Notes: a model not told the origin generated them from the letters alone. Shown: positions 9,835 through 21,295, numbered from the stretch's first letter. The stretch: 33,963 nucleotides of DNA from Streptococcus mitis (GCF_946190375.1 NZ_CAMIAF010000024.1:1-33963), one strand, 5' to 3'. Program-made: numbers and translations.

Positions 9835-10713
9835 TTATTCTAAGGCACTAGCTCCTGCTACAATTTCTGTAATTTCTTGTGTAATCGCCGCCTGTCTGGC
9901 ACGGTTATACTGAATTGTCAAATCATTGATGACTTTCTTAGCATTATCTGTCGCTGTTTGCATGGCTGTCATACCGGCAGCATTTTCAGCTGTCTTGGCA
10001 TCGATAATAGCCCCGTAAATCATACTTTCTGCAAACTGAGGCAACAACTGCTCCAAAATTTCTTCTCGGCCTGTCTCTAATTCAAAAGTCAAGCTGTAGT
10101 CTTCATCCGCTTCATTTGGATCCAAGTCAACAATCGGAAGCATTTGTTCCACACGCATTTGACTGGTTAGCGTATTGACATGGTGGTTGTAGCAAACATA
10201 AAGCTCATCAAAGAGTTCATTTTGGTACATTTCAACAGTTTTTGAAATAATCTTACGAACTTCATCAAAGCTAGGTTGATCTGCCAAGCCACGTAATTCA
10301 TAAAGTGGTTGAATACCACGAGCCTTAAAGAAGTCAGCTCCCATTCCACCGATACAGATCATTTCAAAACCTTTACCGTCTGGATGGTATTCTTCCTTCA
10401 ACTCCATAACGGCTTTCAGAATAGAAGAATTATACCCTCCAACCAAACCGCGATCTGAAGTAATGACGATATAGCCTGTCTTCTTCACGGGACGACTAAT
10501 CAACATCGGATTGGTTGAACCACCAGCTCCATTACCATGAAGAATATCTGTCAAAAGTTTACGCACTTTCTGAGCATAAACTTGGAAGTTACGAGCTGCT
10601 TCTTCAGAGCGACCTAGCTTAGCAGCCGATACCATTTGCATGGCATTAGTGATTTGACTCGTATTTTTTGTTGAGGCGATTTTTGTTTTAATATCATTTA
10701 GAGATACTGCCAT
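9835..10713 (-). CDS. atpG: F1Fo ATP synthase gamma subunit
   Basis: This is the 292-residue central-stalk subunit. The N-terminal helix [20 protein letters not shown] and the C-terminal [18 protein letters not shown] plus [20 protein letters not shown] are the classical coiled-coil halves. The [14 protein letters not shown] segment marks the Rossmann-like middle. It lies 15 bp after atpA, with an AGAGGTG ribosome site. Confidence 0.97.
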   Translation of the reverse strand: MAVSLNDIKTKIASTKNTSQITNAMQMVSAAKLGRSEEAARNFQVYAQKVRKLLTDILHGNGAGGSTNPMLISRPVKKTGYIVITSDRGLVGGYNSSILKAVMELKEEYHPDGKGFEMICIGGMGADFFKARGIQPLYELRGLADQPSFDEVRKIISKTVEMYQNELFDELYVCYNHHVNTLTSQMRVEQMLPIVDLDPNEADEDYSLTFELETGREEILEQLLPQFAESMIYGAIIDAKTAENAAGMTAMQTATDNAKKVINDLTIQYNRARQAAITQEITEIVAGASALE

Positions 10714-10728
10714 CTGACACCTCTATTC

Positions 10729-12784
<2,056 letters not shown>

Positions 12785-12785
<1 letters not shown>

Positions 12786-13279
12786 TAAGCTTCTCCTAGC
12801 TGATCGATATACTGATCAATGAGTTCTTTATGGGCATGACCGTCAAGGTTTTGTGAGATGATTTTACCAGCCAAGCTGATTGTCAAATCTGCTACCTCAC
12901 CCTTAACGCTTTGTAAAGCTTCAGCTTTGTTTTGAGCAATTTCTTGGTTTGCTTTTTCTTTTAAGCGTCCTGCTTCTAGTTTAGCATCTGCTAAAATACT
13001 AGCCTTACTTTTCTCAGCTGTTTCTTTCGCATTCTCAATGATTGTCTTAGCTTCTTTACGGCTACCAGCCAATTCATCTTCGCGTTTTTGAGCCAATACT
13101 TCTGCTTTTTGACGTGCTTCTTCGGCTCTGTCAATATCTGAAGCAATTTTTTCAGCTCTTTCTTCGAAAATGCTTGTAATATTAGACCATGCAAATTTTT
13201 TAATCAAGACTAGCAAAAGGATAAAAGAGCCAGCGATTAAAATAAAATTACCAATTAATTCACCTACTGTTACGTGCAT
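12785..13279 (-). CDS. atpF: F1Fo ATP synthase b subunit
   Basis: This 164-residue peripheral stalk protein has one N-terminal membrane helix (about 8-27, [20 protein letters not shown]). A long charged Ala/Glu/Lys-rich coiled coil follows (about 38-140), then a short delta-binding end. It overlaps atpH by one base. Confidence 0.96.
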
Positions 13280-13292
13280 CAGTTACTCCTTT

Positions 13293-14006
13293 CTACTCTT
13301 CATCATTAATTTTATTTCCTAGGTACATAGAGGATAATAGTGTAAAGACATAGGCCTGAACACAAGAAATGAACACGGAAAATGCAGTCCAAACTAAGTT
13401 TGTCCCAAATGCGATTGGGTACCAAAAAATAGCCTGATGTGAAAGTAGAAGAAGCAAGCTTGTCATTACTTCACCTGCAAAGATATTCCCAAAAATCCGC
13501 AAAGCAAGAGAAAGGAAATTCGTGACTTCTTCAAGTAGATTCATCGGTGTCATAAATGCAGGAGTTACAAAACCTTTGAGGTATTGTTTAATCCCACGGC
13601 GACGAATCCCCTCAATATGCGCCATCACAATAATACAGAAAGACAAGACAAGGTCAAATGAAAGATTTGCAGTTGGCGATGTCCAAAGGTTTGTTCCATC
13701 TGTTGTTTGAAGTTTAGCCATCAAACCAAGATTATTGGCGATGACCATAAAAAGAAATAAGCATAAGTAAAAGAGTGAGTAATCTTTCATGTAGTGGGAA
13801 CCAAGGTTAGGTTCTGTAAATCCAATTACAAAATCATAGAGATACTCTAGTACATTTTGTTTACCTTTGGGTCTCAAGGTCATATTACGACTTGCCCAAT
13901 AGATAAATGCAAAAATCAGAAACACAGACAGCAAAGTCAAGGCTGTCAAAGTTAAATCAAAGGTAACAGGACCAATATTGATGGTTGGATTGATACTTTC
14001 TTCCAT
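13293..14006 (-). CDS. atpB: F1Fo ATP synthase a subunit
   Basis: This 237-residue membrane subunit forms the proton half-channels. Several membrane helices are visible. The essential Arg is Arg170 in [13 protein letters not shown]. Trp206, a position whose change gives optochin resistance in pneumococcus, is unchanged (NLVWTAF). Confidence 0.97.
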   Translation of the reverse strand: MEESINPTINIGPVTFDLTLTALTLLSVFLIFAFIYWASRNMTLRPKGKQNVLEYLYDFVIGFTEPNLGSHYMKDYSLFYLCLFLFMVIANNLGLMAKLQTTDGTNLWTSPTANLSFDLVLSFCIIVMAHIEGIRRRGIKQYLKGFVTPAFMTPMNLLEEVTNFLSLALRIFGNIFAGEVMTSLLLLLSHQAIFWYPIAFGTNLVWTAFSVFISCVQAYVFTLLSSMYLGNKINDEE

Positions 14007-14038
14007 CTAACATTCTCCCTTCTCCAATTTATATTTCG

Positions 14039-14239
14039 TTATTTAATAATAAATGAGAAGACAAGAGTTACGAAGAAAGTTCCTTCAATAAAGGCAACCC
14101 CTAAAAACATCAAGCTACGAAACTCAGCGATAATATCTGGTTGGCGAGCTACTGATTTCAACAAACCATTCATCAACATACCCTCACCAAGAGACACACC
14201 CATACAGGCAAGACATAGACCGAAAAATGTTAAATTCAT
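14039..14239 (-). CDS. atpE: F1Fo ATP synthase c subunit
   Basis: This 66-residue two-helix proteolipid makes up the rotor ring. The polar loop is ARQPD (31-35). The proton-binding carboxylate is Glu52 in helix 2 (AFIEGTFF). Positions reported for optochin resistance in pneumococcus (Gly14, Gly18, Gly20, Met23, Phe45, Val48, Ala49) carry the wild-type residues. An AAAGGAG ribosome site precedes the ATG. It is the first gene of the operon. In pneumococcal papers the c-subunit gene is sometimes called atpC. Confidence 0.97.
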   Translation of the reverse strand: MNLTFFGLCLACMGVSLGEGMLMNGLLKSVARQPDIIAEFRSLMFLGVAFIEGTFFVTLVFSFIIK

Positions 14240-14274
14240 GACGAATTCTCCTTTTAATTAAAATTTACTTACTT

Positions 14275-14303
14275 AGTTTAGTCCTAAAAATTGGATTTGT
14301 CAA
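14275..14303 (-). promoter_or_regulatory. Promoter of the ATP synthase operon
   Basis: On the minus strand, a consensus -35 TTGACA (14298-14303) and -10 TAAACT (14275-14280) are exactly 17 bp apart, 36 bp before the atpE start. It is the strongest-looking promoter in the window, as expected for a highly expressed operon. Confidence 0.85.
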
Positions 14304-14317
14304 CTTTTTACTAACAT

Positions 14318-14331
14318 TGAAAGCGTTTAAT
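14318..14331. promoter_or_regulatory. Possible cre (CcpA-binding) site upstream of the atp promoter
   Basis: TGAAAGCGTTTAAT matches the catabolite-responsive consensus TGWAANCGNTNWCA at 12 of 14 positions. The core TTGAAAGCGTTTAA is near-palindromic. It lies 14 bp upstream of the -35 box, a position usually associated with activation rather than repression. This is a pattern match only. Confidence 0.35.
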
Positions 14332-14435
14332 GAAAATTATTTACAATTTTACTATTTTTAAGCCTATTATATAGAAAACTTTGTAAAAAACTTGTAATAA
14401 ATCCGACCATTATCTAGACCTTTCTGAAAAATATT

Positions 14436-14462
14436 GAAAAAATCCGAGATGAAATCTCGGAT
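14436..14462 (-). terminator. Intrinsic terminator after the U32 protein gene
   Basis: On the minus strand, ATCCGAGAT pairs with ATCTCGGAT over 9 bp around a 3-nt loop, then T5. It lies about 80 bp after the stop of the U32 gene and insulates it from the atp operon. Confidence 0.88.
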
Positions 14463-14543
14463 GAAAATTAATATATTTTCTTGAACCTAATGCTCTTTTA
14501 GTAAGAAGAATTAAAGGGAAATCTTTCGTTTCCTACATGTTTA

Positions 14544-15830
14544 TTAAGCACGAACTGTGACGCTGGTTCCATCTTCCTTATAAAGATTGATAAGGCCTTC
14601 TTTTAGAGCTCGAACCATGTCTCCAGCTTGAACAGGTTGTGGGACTTTGATTGTCAAGAGTTCCATCGGATTTGGAGCGCGGTCGATTTTATTGCCTTTG
14701 GCATCATGTAAATCTTCGATATACGTTTCAAAATGACGGAAACCTGGGCCGTAAAACTCAACTTGGTCTCCTTCATTAATCACATTCCGTTGACGAATGG
14801 TTGCTGTTTGTGTCGCATCATCATAAGAAACCACTTCAGCTACAAACTTGTACTCAGGAATTTTACGGCGAGCACCAAATAACTGTTCATTTTCAGATGG
14901 TGTACCGTAGTAGAAACCTGTTGCTAATTCACGTTGGGCAACCTTCCACATCTCATCAATCAAGTCTTGCTTGATAGCTTCAAACTTCTCTGGACTTTCT
15001 AGATAAGCATCAACAGCTGCCTTGTAGCAGTTGGTTACTGTTGATACGTAGTGAATAGACTTCATACGTCCTTCGATCTTCAGACTGTCCACACCATTTT
15101 CAATCATATCTGGGATATGGTCAATCATGGACATGTCAACAGCTGACATTGAAAATCCTTCTGGGATTTCCCCTTTCAAGCTCTTACGTTCTTTCCCAAA
15201 TGGCATATCGTAGAGGTCATATTTCCAACGGCATGACTGAGAGCATCCACCACGGTTAGCATCACGCATACTCATGTGGTTTGAAAGAGTACAACGACCA
15301 GAGTAAGAAATACACATGGCTCCGTGGACAAAGGCTTCAATCTCAACATCTGTACGTTTGCGGATTTCAGCTAATTCTTCCATTGAAACCTCACGCGCCA
15401 AAACGACACGAGTCAAGCCCAGTTCTTTCCAGAACTCAAGGGTTTCATAGTTAGTGGCACTTGCTTGAGTGGAAAGGTGGATTTCAAGACCTGGTGCTTC
15501 AGTCGCTGCAATCATAATCAAAGCTGGGTCAGATACGATAACTGCTGCAATCCCGATATCACGCAGTTTACGGAACCACTCACCAGCACCAGCTTCATTT
15601 CCTTCGTGCATAACCATATTGGCAGCTACATAGACTTTGGCACCGTACTTGGCAGCAAACTGGACGCCTTCTTCCATCTGTTCAAAGGTAAAGTTACCTG
15701 CACGGCTACGAAGACCATAGGCCTGACCACCGATAAAGACAGCATCTGCCCCATACTGAACAGCTACTTTTAGCTTCTCTAAAGTCCCTGCAGGTGATAA
15801 AACCTCAGGACGTTTTAATGTTTTTGTCAT
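14544..15830 (-). CDS. U32 family protein, probable tRNA uridine hydroxylation enzyme (TrhP-like)
   Basis: This protein of 428 residues belongs to the 'collagenase-like' peptidase U32 family. The start ATG at 15830 has an AGGAG site; a TTG 18 bp further up is less likely. The N-terminus RPEVLSPAGTLEKLKVAV and GADAVFIGGQAYGLRSRA are typical. The family Cys set is present: Cys173, Cys180, Cys196 and Cys200 (GAMCISYSGRCTLSNH, then GGCSQSC). Related proteins (TrhP/YegQ, and YrrN/YrrO in Bacillus) are needed for 5-hydroxyuridine at tRNA position 34 with prephenate as a co-substrate source. Older annotations call them proteases. Streptococci usually have two paralogues; the second is not in this window. 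Confidence 0.88.
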   Translation of the reverse strand: MTKTLKRPEVLSPAGTLEKLKVAVQYGADAVFIGGQAYGLRSRAGNFTFEQMEEGVQFAAKYGAKVYVAANMVMHEGNEAGAGEWFRKLRDIGIAAVIVSDPALIMIAATEAPGLEIHLSTQASATNYETLEFWKELGLTRVVLAREVSMEELAEIRKRTDVEIEAFVHGAMCISYSGRCTLSNHMSMRDANRGGCSQSCRWKYDLYDMPFGKERKSLKGEIPEGFSMSAVDMSMIDHIPDMIENGVDSLKIEGRMKSIHYVSTVTNCYKAAVDAYLESPEKFEAIKQDLIDEMWKVAQRELATGFYYGTPSENEQLFGARRKIPEYKFVAEVVSYDDATQTATIRQRNVINEGDQVEFYGPGFRHFETYIEDLHDAKGNKIDRAPNPMELLTIKVPQPVQAGDMVRALKEGLINLYKEDGTSVTVRA

Positions 15831-15875
15831 GTTTTCTCCTATTTGCAATATAAAAGTTTGACGTTTTTCCTTCTC

Positions 15876-15904
15876 ATTTTATAGTAAATAAGGGATAAAA
15901 TCAA
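15876..15904 (-). promoter_or_regulatory. Promoter of the U32 protein gene
   Basis: On the minus strand, -35 TTGATT (15899-15904) and -10 TAAAAT (15876-15881) are 17 bp apart, about 45 bp upstream of the ATG. Confidence 0.55.
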
Positions 15905-16011
15905 GCCTAGACAGATTGTTTTGACAATTCTAATATTTTAAGCTTTGTATAATAATTGTTAAACTATCGAATATAAACCAATTTTAACAAGTAGCCAAAA
16001 AGTCTAGAAAA

Positions 16012-16038
16012 GTAAAAACCAGTATCCAATGATACTGG
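16012..16038 (-). terminator. Intrinsic terminator after guaA
   Basis: On the minus strand, CCAGTATC pairs with GATACTGG around a 4-nt loop and is followed by TTTTTA. It begins about 35 bp after the guaA stop. Confidence 0.88.
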
Positions 16039-16071
16039 CTCATTAAACCACATAAATTAGTCCTTAGATGA

Positions 16072-17634
16072 CTACTCCCATTCAACTGTTGCAGGTGGTT
16101 TACTTGTAATATCATAGACGATACGGTTAACATGATCCACTTCGTTTACGATACGTACTGAGATTTTTTGAAGCACTTCCCATGGAATTTTGGCAAAATC
16201 AGCAGTCATACCATCGATAGAGGTGATAGCACGGATTGCAATCGTGTAGTCATATGTACGACCGTCACCCATAACACCGACTGAACGAACGCCTGTGTTC
16301 ACTGTGAAGTATTGCCAGATATCGCGGTCAAGACCTGCTTTAGCAATTTCCTCACGAAGGATAGCGTCTGATTCACGAACGGTTTCTAGTTTCTCTTCAG
16401 TGATTTCTCCCATGACACGGATAGCAAGACCTGGGCCTGGGAATGGTTGGCGCCATACGATATGGTCTGGCATACCAAGCTCTGTACCAAGGGCACGAAC
16501 TTCGTCCTTGTAAAGAGTGTTGAGTGGTTCTATCAATTTAAACTGCATGTCTTCTGGAAGACCACCCACGTTGTGGTGTGACTTGATAGTTTGAGCTGTA
16601 TCTGTACCAGACTCGATAACGTCTGTGTATAAGGTACCTTGAGCAAGGAATTTCACATCTTTGAGCTTGCTTGCTTCGTCATCGAAGACATAGACAAACT
16701 CGTTACCGATGATTTTACGTTTTTGTTCTGGGTCAGAAACGCCAGCAAGTTTATCAAGGAAACGTTTAGCAGCGTCTGCTTTGACGATATTCAAACCAAA
16801 CTTACCACCAAGCATGTCCATAACTTGGTCCGCTTCTCCTTTACGAAGAAGACCGTGATCCACGAAGATACAGATCAATTGATCGCCAATCGCTTTTTGG
16901 AGAAGAACTCCAACAACTGAAGAGTCAACACCACCTGATAGACCAAGAAGGACACGTTTATCACCGACGGTTTCACGAATTTTTTGGATCTGCATATCAA
17001 TGAAGTTATCCATTGACCAGTCGCCTTTAGCCTTACAGATGTTAAGGGCAAAGTTACGAAGGATATCATTTCCGTATACAGAATGACGAACTTCTGGGTG
17101 GAACTGGATACCGTAAATGTGTTTATCTGGATTTTCGATGGCTGCGTATGGACAGTCAGCTGAAGTTCCAGTACGAACGAAATCAGCAGGAATCTCGGTA
17201 ACTGCATCGCCGTGGCTCATCAATACAGTCTGTTCATCAGGTGTTGATTCAAAAAGCGCTGATGGTGTGTGAGTAAGAGTTGATTGACCATATTCTCGAT
17301 TTCCAGCATCACCTGCAGGGACAACTTTTCCTCCAAGTTTATGGGTCAATAACTGCATACCGTAACAAATTCCCAAAATAGGAATTCCAAGTTCGAATAT
17401 TTCTGGGTCAATATCGAATGAACCATCTTCGTATACAGAATTTGGACCACCTGAAAGGATGATTCCTACAGGATTGATTTCACGAACTTCAGCAGCTGAA
17501 ATTTTATGGCTTTTTAGTTCTGAAAAAACACCAATCTCACGGATACGGCGTGAAATCAGCTGGTTGTACTGGCTACCATAGTCCAATACGATGATTTTTT
17601 CTACATCTTGCAAATCAGTTGAAATGTTGCTCAT
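16072..17634 (-). CDS. guaA: GMP synthase (glutamine-hydrolysing)
   Basis: This 520-residue enzyme converts XMP to GMP using ATP and glutamine, the last step of guanine nucleotide synthesis. The N-terminal class I amidotransferase domain has Cys90 (GICYGMQ), His179 and Glu181 (GIQFHPEV). The ATP-pyrophosphatase P-loop SGGVDSS is at 233-239. The C-terminal dimerisation domain ends with the conserved [12 protein letters not shown]. The length is normal. The leader is only about 35 nt, so no guanine riboswitch is present. The gene is divergent from a GntR-type regulator. Confidence 0.98.
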   Translation of the reverse strand: MSNISTDLQDVEKIIVLDYGSQYNQLISRRIREIGVFSELKSHKISAAEVREINPVGIILSGGPNSVYEDGSFDIDPEIFELGIPILGICYGMQLLTHKLGGKVVPAGDAGNREYGQSTLTHTPSALFESTPDEQTVLMSHGDAVTEIPADFVRTGTSADCPYAAIENPDKHIYGIQFHPEVRHSVYGNDILRNFALNICKAKGDWSMDNFIDMQIQKIRETVGDKRVLLGLSGGVDSSVVGVLLQKAIGDQLICIFVDHGLLRKGEADQVMDMLGGKFGLNIVKADAAKRFLDKLAGVSDPEQKRKIIGNEFVYVFDDEASKLKDVKFLAQGTLYTDVIESGTDTAQTIKSHHNVGGLPEDMQFKLIEPLNTLYKDEVRALGTELGMPDHIVWRQPFPGPGLAIRVMGEITEEKLETVRESDAILREEIAKAGLDRDIWQYFTVNTGVRSVGVMGDGRTYDYTIAIRAITSIDGMTADFAKIPWEVLQKISVRIVNEVDHVNRIVYDITSKPPATVEWE

Positions 17635-17670
17635 CTTTTTCCTTTCTCAAAAGAAATATCTTTTTTCAAT

Positions 17671-17700
17671 ATTCTATCACAAATAAGGGCGAATTACCAA
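17671..17700 (-). promoter_or_regulatory. Promoter of guaA
   Basis: On the minus strand, -35 TTGGTA (17695-17700) and -10 TAGAAT (17671-17676) are 18 bp apart, with TG one base before the -10. The promoter is back to back with the gntR promoter. Confidence 0.6.
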
Positions 17701-17716
17701 CTAAACAAGGCGAAGA

Positions 17717-17746
17717 TTGACTTTTTCTAGTTTATTGAGGTACAAT
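17717..17746 (+). promoter_or_regulatory. Promoter of the GntR regulator gene
   Basis: -35 TTGACT (17717-17722) and -10 TACAAT (17741-17746) are 18 bp apart, 29 bp before the chosen ATG. Confidence 0.65.
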
Positions 17747-17775
17747 AGAGAAAAGATAGAAATGAAGTGAAAAAT

Positions 17776-18474
17776 ATGCTACCTGCTTATATGAAAATCC
17801 ATGATCAGATTAAAAAGGATATTGACGAACATCGTTGGGCCATTGGTGAGAGACTTCCCAGTGAACGAGACTTAGCAGAGCAGTTTGCGGTTAGTCGCAT
17901 GACCCTCCGCCAAGCCGTATCTCTATTAGTCGAAGAAGGCGTTTTAGAGCGTCGTGTAGGAAGCGGCACCTTTGTTTCCAGTACTCGAGTACAAGAAAAG
18001 ATGCGAGGGACAACCAGTTTTACTGAAATTGTTAAGTCCCAAGGTAAAGTTCCCTCTAGCCAGCTCATTTCCTACAGAAAAACCATCCCCAATGAGCAGG
18101 AAGTTGCCAAGCTAGGCATTTCTCCAACGGACAATATTATCCGAATGGAGCGGGTTCGCTATGCGGATCAAGTTCCTCTGGTTTATGAAGTTGCTTCCAT
18201 TCCTGAAAAATTTATTAAGGACTTCAAAAAAGAAGAAATCACCAGTCATTTCTTCCAAACCTTGCAAAAACATGGCTACCGTATTGGTAAATCACAGCAG
18301 ACCATCTATGCTCGTCTTGCTAAAGAAAAGATTGCTCACTATTTGGAAGTTGAAAAAGGACATGCTATTCTTGGTTTAACTCAGGTTTCCTACCTAGAAG
18401 ACGGGACAGCTTTTGAATACGTAAAAAGTCAGTATGTAGGCGAACGCTTTGAATTTTATCTTGAAAACAATTAA
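17776..18474 (+). CDS. GntR/HutC-family transcriptional regulator
   Basis: This is a 232-residue repressor-type protein. The ATG at 17776 (MLPAYMKIHDQIK) is preferred; a GTG at 17767 would add three residues, and neither has a strong ribosome site. The N-terminal winged helix-turn-helix is clear: RLPSERDLAEQFAVSRMTLR, then VLERRVGSGTFV. Residues from about 85 form a UTRA ligand-binding domain of the HutC subfamily, with IIRMERVRYADQVPLVYEV. The gene is divergent from guaA with 141 bp between them, so control of guaA or of itself is plausible but unproven. Its stop codon touches a BOX element. Confidence 0.9.
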   Translation: MLPAYMKIHDQIKKDIDEHRWAIGERLPSERDLAEQFAVSRMTLRQAVSLLVEEGVLERRVGSGTFVSSTRVQEKMRGTTSFTEIVKSQGKVPSSQLISYRKTIPNEQEVAKLGISPTDNIIRMERVRYADQVPLVYEVASIPEKFIKDFKKEEITSHFFQTLQKHGYRIGKSQQTIYARLAKEKIAHYLEVEKGHAILGLTQVSYLEDGTAFEYVKSQYVGERFEFYLENN

Positions 18475-18671
18475 TACTCTTCGAAAATCTCTTCAAACCG
18501 CTTCAACGTCGCCTTGCCGTATGTATGGTTACTGACTTCGTCAGTTTCATCTGCAACCTCAAAACGGTGTTTTGAGCTGACTTCGTCAGTTTCATCTGCA
18601 ACCTCAAAACGGTGTTTTGAGCAACCTGCGGCTAGTTTCCTATTTTGCTCTTTGATTTTCATTGAGTATAA
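18473..18671. repeat. BOX element (A-B-B-C, about 199 bp) after gntR
   Basis: boxA starts AATACTCTTCGAAAATCTCT, and its first bases are the last two of the gntR stop codon. Two identical 45-bp boxB-like units follow at 18533-18577 and 18578-18622, each TGACTTCGTCAG through GTGTTTTGAGC. boxC then runs to ATTGAGTATAA. The 70-codon minus-strand ORF inside it, with its repeated peptide, is a by-product of the repeat. Confidence 0.93.
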
Positions 18672-18679
18672 AATACTAC

Positions 18680-18716
18680 GCAAAAACTCTCTGTCACGGA
18701 CAAAGAGTCTTTTTTA
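18680..18716. terminator. Bidirectional terminator between the BOX and the EamA transporter
   Basis: ACTCTCTGTC and GACAAAGAGT form a 10-bp stem with one mismatch around CACG-type loop bases. A run of A precedes it and a run of T follows, so it can end both gntR (plus) and the cppA operon (minus). Confidence 0.8.
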
Positions 18717-19610
18717 TTTTTCTAAGAGTAAATCTTTCAACGAAATCAGGGTTACAGCAAACAATATCATTGCCATGCCAAGAAAATCAATAGGATAAAA
18801 TTGTTCATTCATGATTAAGAAGGCAAAGAAAACCGCCGATATTGGCTCAATTGAAGCCAACAAGCTTGACTTAACCGGTCCGATCAGACTGGCTCCTTTT
18901 AGAAAGGCTGTATAGGCAAAGACAGTCCCGATAAGGATAATACCTGCAAAAGCAAGAAGAAAATCAAGACTAGTCGGGATAGTGGCCTGTAGAACCCCTG
19001 TAAAAGGAAGGGAGACCAAACCAGCTATGACCATTCCCACTCCAATGACCAAACTGCTTCCCCACTTCTTAATCAAGGCTATTGGCAAAATGATATAAAG
19101 TGCATAAGTCAGAGCAGAAAAGAGACCCCAGAACAGACCTGCAGGTGTAATAGATAACTGGTCCAACTGCCCATGTGTTGCGATCAGGAAGGTTCCTCCG
19201 ATGGCTAATATGATAGAAACAATCTCTCCCAGTGTCGGCGCCACCTTATCCTTGATACAGCTATAAATCAAAATCCCGACAGGACAAACATACTGAAGCA
19301 CTGTCGCGGTACCTGCATTGGTCTCCTGAATAGCAGTTAGATAGGAAAATTGGTTGAGAAAAAGTCCAATCAGAGCAAAAATAAGAAGAGACAACAAACT
19401 CTTTCTATCCTTTAAAAAGGCCAGCATTTTATCCTTTGCAGTAGCATAAGCCAAGAGCATGAGAATTCCACCAGCGATTAAAAGACGCAAGTTGGTCAAA
19501 ACCAGAGCAGAAATTCCGTGCGCCATCAGGTATTGGCCACTCGTTCCTGACAAGCCCCAAGCAATACCAGCCACAACTGTTAGTAAAGTCCCTTTTAAAA
19601 TATTTGACAT
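18714..19610 (-). CDS. EamA/DMT-family permease
   Basis: This 298-residue membrane protein has ten predicted helices in two repeated EamA halves. The first half runs from GTLLTVVAGIAWGLSGTSGQ to the YVCPVGILIYSC segment. The second starts at PAGLFWGLFSALTYALYI, with the characteristic LLASIEPISAVFFAFL near the end. The substrate is unknown; the family exports metabolites and drugs. An AAGGAG site overlaps the end of the upstream hydrolase gene, 8 bp away, so it is the third gene of the cppA operon. Confidence 0.88.
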   Translation of the reverse strand: MSNILKGTLLTVVAGIAWGLSGTSGQYLMAHGISALVLTNLRLLIAGGILMLLAYATAKDKMLAFLKDRKSLLSLLIFALIGLFLNQFSYLTAIQETNAGTATVLQYVCPVGILIYSCIKDKVAPTLGEIVSIILAIGGTFLIATHGQLDQLSITPAGLFWGLFSALTYALYIILPIALIKKWGSSLVIGVGMVIAGLVSLPFTGVLQATIPTSLDFLLAFAGIILIGTVFAYTAFLKGASLIGPVKSSLLASIEPISAVFFAFLIMNEQFYPIDFLGMAMILFAVTLISLKDLLLEK

Positions 19611-19618
19611 GTCTCTCC

Positions 19619-20554
19619 TTACTCTTCTTTGCGAATCAAGTCCATCACTTGATTACGGTCTACAATCCATTGAGCCCTCTCATCCTTTTCATAGGTACGA
19701 TTCGATAGAAAAATAGCCGCTTCTTGCTTCTGGCGATTCCACATGATAAAGGTACCTGTATAGCCCGTATGGTCTAGCCAATCTCCTTCCAAATTCCATG
19801 CCAAAGAACGTTCCTTGTCATCCAAAGGAGAAAAATTTTTACTCAAATCTCTTGCAAAATCATCTGCTAAATAGTGTTCTAAAAAGATTTGTAAATCCTT
19901 TACAGTCGAAAACAAACCAGCACTCCCTGCATGTCTGCCCAAGAGGCGAGCCTTGGGATCATGTACCAGACCTGCCTCTACACCTCTAACTGTTGGAACA
20001 GCAAGTTCAACAGGCCCAAACTGTGTTTCATTCATCCCCCAAGGATTCCAGACTTGTTCTTGTAAAATCACATCCAAGTCTTGATTAAAGATTCTTTCCA
20101 AGATAAAACCTAACAGCAAAAAATGGACATCCGAATAAAGAAAGGCTGGCTGACTTCGTCTGTTAAGATGAAACATCGCTTCCTTTAATTCAGATGCTGT
20201 TAAAAGATCACGATTGGGAATAAAAGGATCAAGATCTGTAGCATGGGTTAAGAGCTGGCGAATAGTGATATCTGGATAATCACTCTCAGCTAAAAAATCT
20301 GTTACCGGTCTGTCAATATCCAATTGACCTTTTTCCCACAAGAAGGTAAAAACGGTACCAACCCCAACAACCTTGCTGACACTAGCTAGGTCATAAACTA
20401 GTCCTGCCTCAGTCTGCAAGCCATGCTCTGGGTCACTCTGGCCAATATAGAACTCCGTCCATTGATTGTCCTTAAAATACGTAAAAGAGGCTCCGGGATA
20501 AATCCCTGCCTCGATTTGTTCTTCTATTTTTTTAATAATCTTGGTCCACTTCAT
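19619..20554 (-). CDS. Serine hydrolase of the beta-lactamase/class C family
   Basis: This 311-residue protein has the penicillin-recognising fold of class C beta-lactamases and esterases. The catalytic motif SVSK is at 58-61 (SxxK). The second motif is Tyr140-Ser-Asp (in place of YxN), and HTG at 262-264 stands in for KTG. There is no signal peptide, so it is probably cytoplasmic and may act on an ester or peptide rather than antibiotics. Its ATG overlaps the cppA stop by 4 bp (ATGA), giving translational coupling. Confidence 0.88.
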   Translation of the reverse strand: MKWTKIIKKIEEQIEAGIYPGASFTYFKDNQWTEFYIGQSDPEHGLQTEAGLVYDLASVSKVVGVGTVFTFLWEKGQLDIDRPVTDFLAESDYPDITIRQLLTHATDLDPFIPNRDLLTASELKEAMFHLNRRSQPAFLYSDVHFLLLGFILERIFNQDLDVILQEQVWNPWGMNETQFGPVELAVPTVRGVEAGLVHDPKARLLGRHAGSAGLFSTVKDLQIFLEHYLADDFARDLSKNFSPLDDKERSLAWNLEGDWLDHTGYTGTFIMWNRQKQEAAIFLSNRTYEKDERAQWIVDRNQVMDLIRKEE

Positions 20555-21276
20555 ACTTCTTCAAACCACAATTCAACATTATTTCTATCTTTTCCAAGGA
20601 AGAATTTTTCAGACTTAGGAATAAAATATTCTGTAGACTCAAACTTCTTACGAAGGCTTGCTATGTCTAATTCATTAACCAAGAACTTAAGCATAGATAA
20701 GTCCCAAGTAACGGCATTATCCACAGTCAAATCTTGACCCTGAGCTGGGATAAAATCAAGGGATGTCCCAACTTCAGATACTTCCAAGAAACTTTCGACA
20801 TCAGTTGGGAGGTGTAATTCCATAGAAATCTCAAATTTACTTAAAGAAATTAATTCCAAATCTGTTTGAAATTCTGGCTTTTCTCCTACTTCTACTAGGC
20901 TTGCTCTATCATCTTCCGCATGAATCAAAATCAAATCATCTTCTGGTGAGAAAATTTCAAAAGCGTATCCATTTTGACCTTTATATAATTGATGAATCGA
21001 ATCTGTTTTAGCTAATAAGGCCTCGATTTCTAAGGGATTTTCCACCTTGACAATCAATCTAGCTAGTTTTTTTCTTCCCTCTACCTTACGAGTGCGCATA
21101 CTTGGAGCTTCTTCTAAAACCAGTTTTTCAAGACCTGTTTGGTCGCCTAGTGACAGAAAGGCTGATTCTTCTAACAAGGCCTTCATGCCAAGGGTTTCAA
21201 TATAAAATGTTTCATTTAATTTTCTATTATTAACTTTTAAAGTAGGAATAATCCGTACAATCTGATTTACATTCAT
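20551..21276 (-). CDS. cppA: CppA family protein
   Basis: This 241-residue protein matches the streptococcal CppA family, two vicinal-oxygen-chelate-like halves (N- and C-terminal CppA domains). The family was first described as a putative complement C3-degrading proteinase, but it looks like a glyoxalase-fold protein and lacks a signal peptide, so that role is uncertain. The ATG at 21276 has GGAGG 5 nt upstream; a TTG 12 bp earlier lies inside that site and is rejected. It is the first gene of the cppA - hydrolase - permease operon. Confidence 0.85.
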   Translation of the reverse strand: MNVNQIVRIIPTLKVNNRKLNETFYIETLGMKALLEESAFLSLGDQTGLEKLVLEEAPSMRTRKVEGRKKLARLIVKVENPLEIEALLAKTDSIHQLYKGQNGYAFEIFSPEDDLILIHAEDDRASLVEVGEKPEFQTDLELISLSKFEISMELHLPTDVESFLEVSEVGTSLDFIPAQGQDLTVDNAVTWDLSMLKFLVNELDIASLRKKFESTEYFIPKSEKFFLGKDRNNVELWFEEV

Positions 21277-21295
21277 AAATTCCTCCAACTCTTTT

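Noticed and set aside
14341-14400. A second atp promoter around a TATAAT near 14365
   Set aside because: No -35 hexamer at an acceptable distance, and the TTGACA promoter nearer atpE is sufficient.
14544-15848. TTG start adding six residues to the U32 protein
   Set aside because: The AGGAG site lies between that TTG and the ATG at 15830, which it serves at proper spacing.
17635-17700. Guanine riboswitch before guaA
   Set aside because: The leader is only about 35 nt from the promoter to the start codon, too short for a purine aptamer.
18471-18683. 70-codon minus-strand ORF with a repeated KHRFEVADETDEVS peptide
   Set aside because: It is the translation of the duplicated BOX units and has no ribosome site; the repeat explains it fully.
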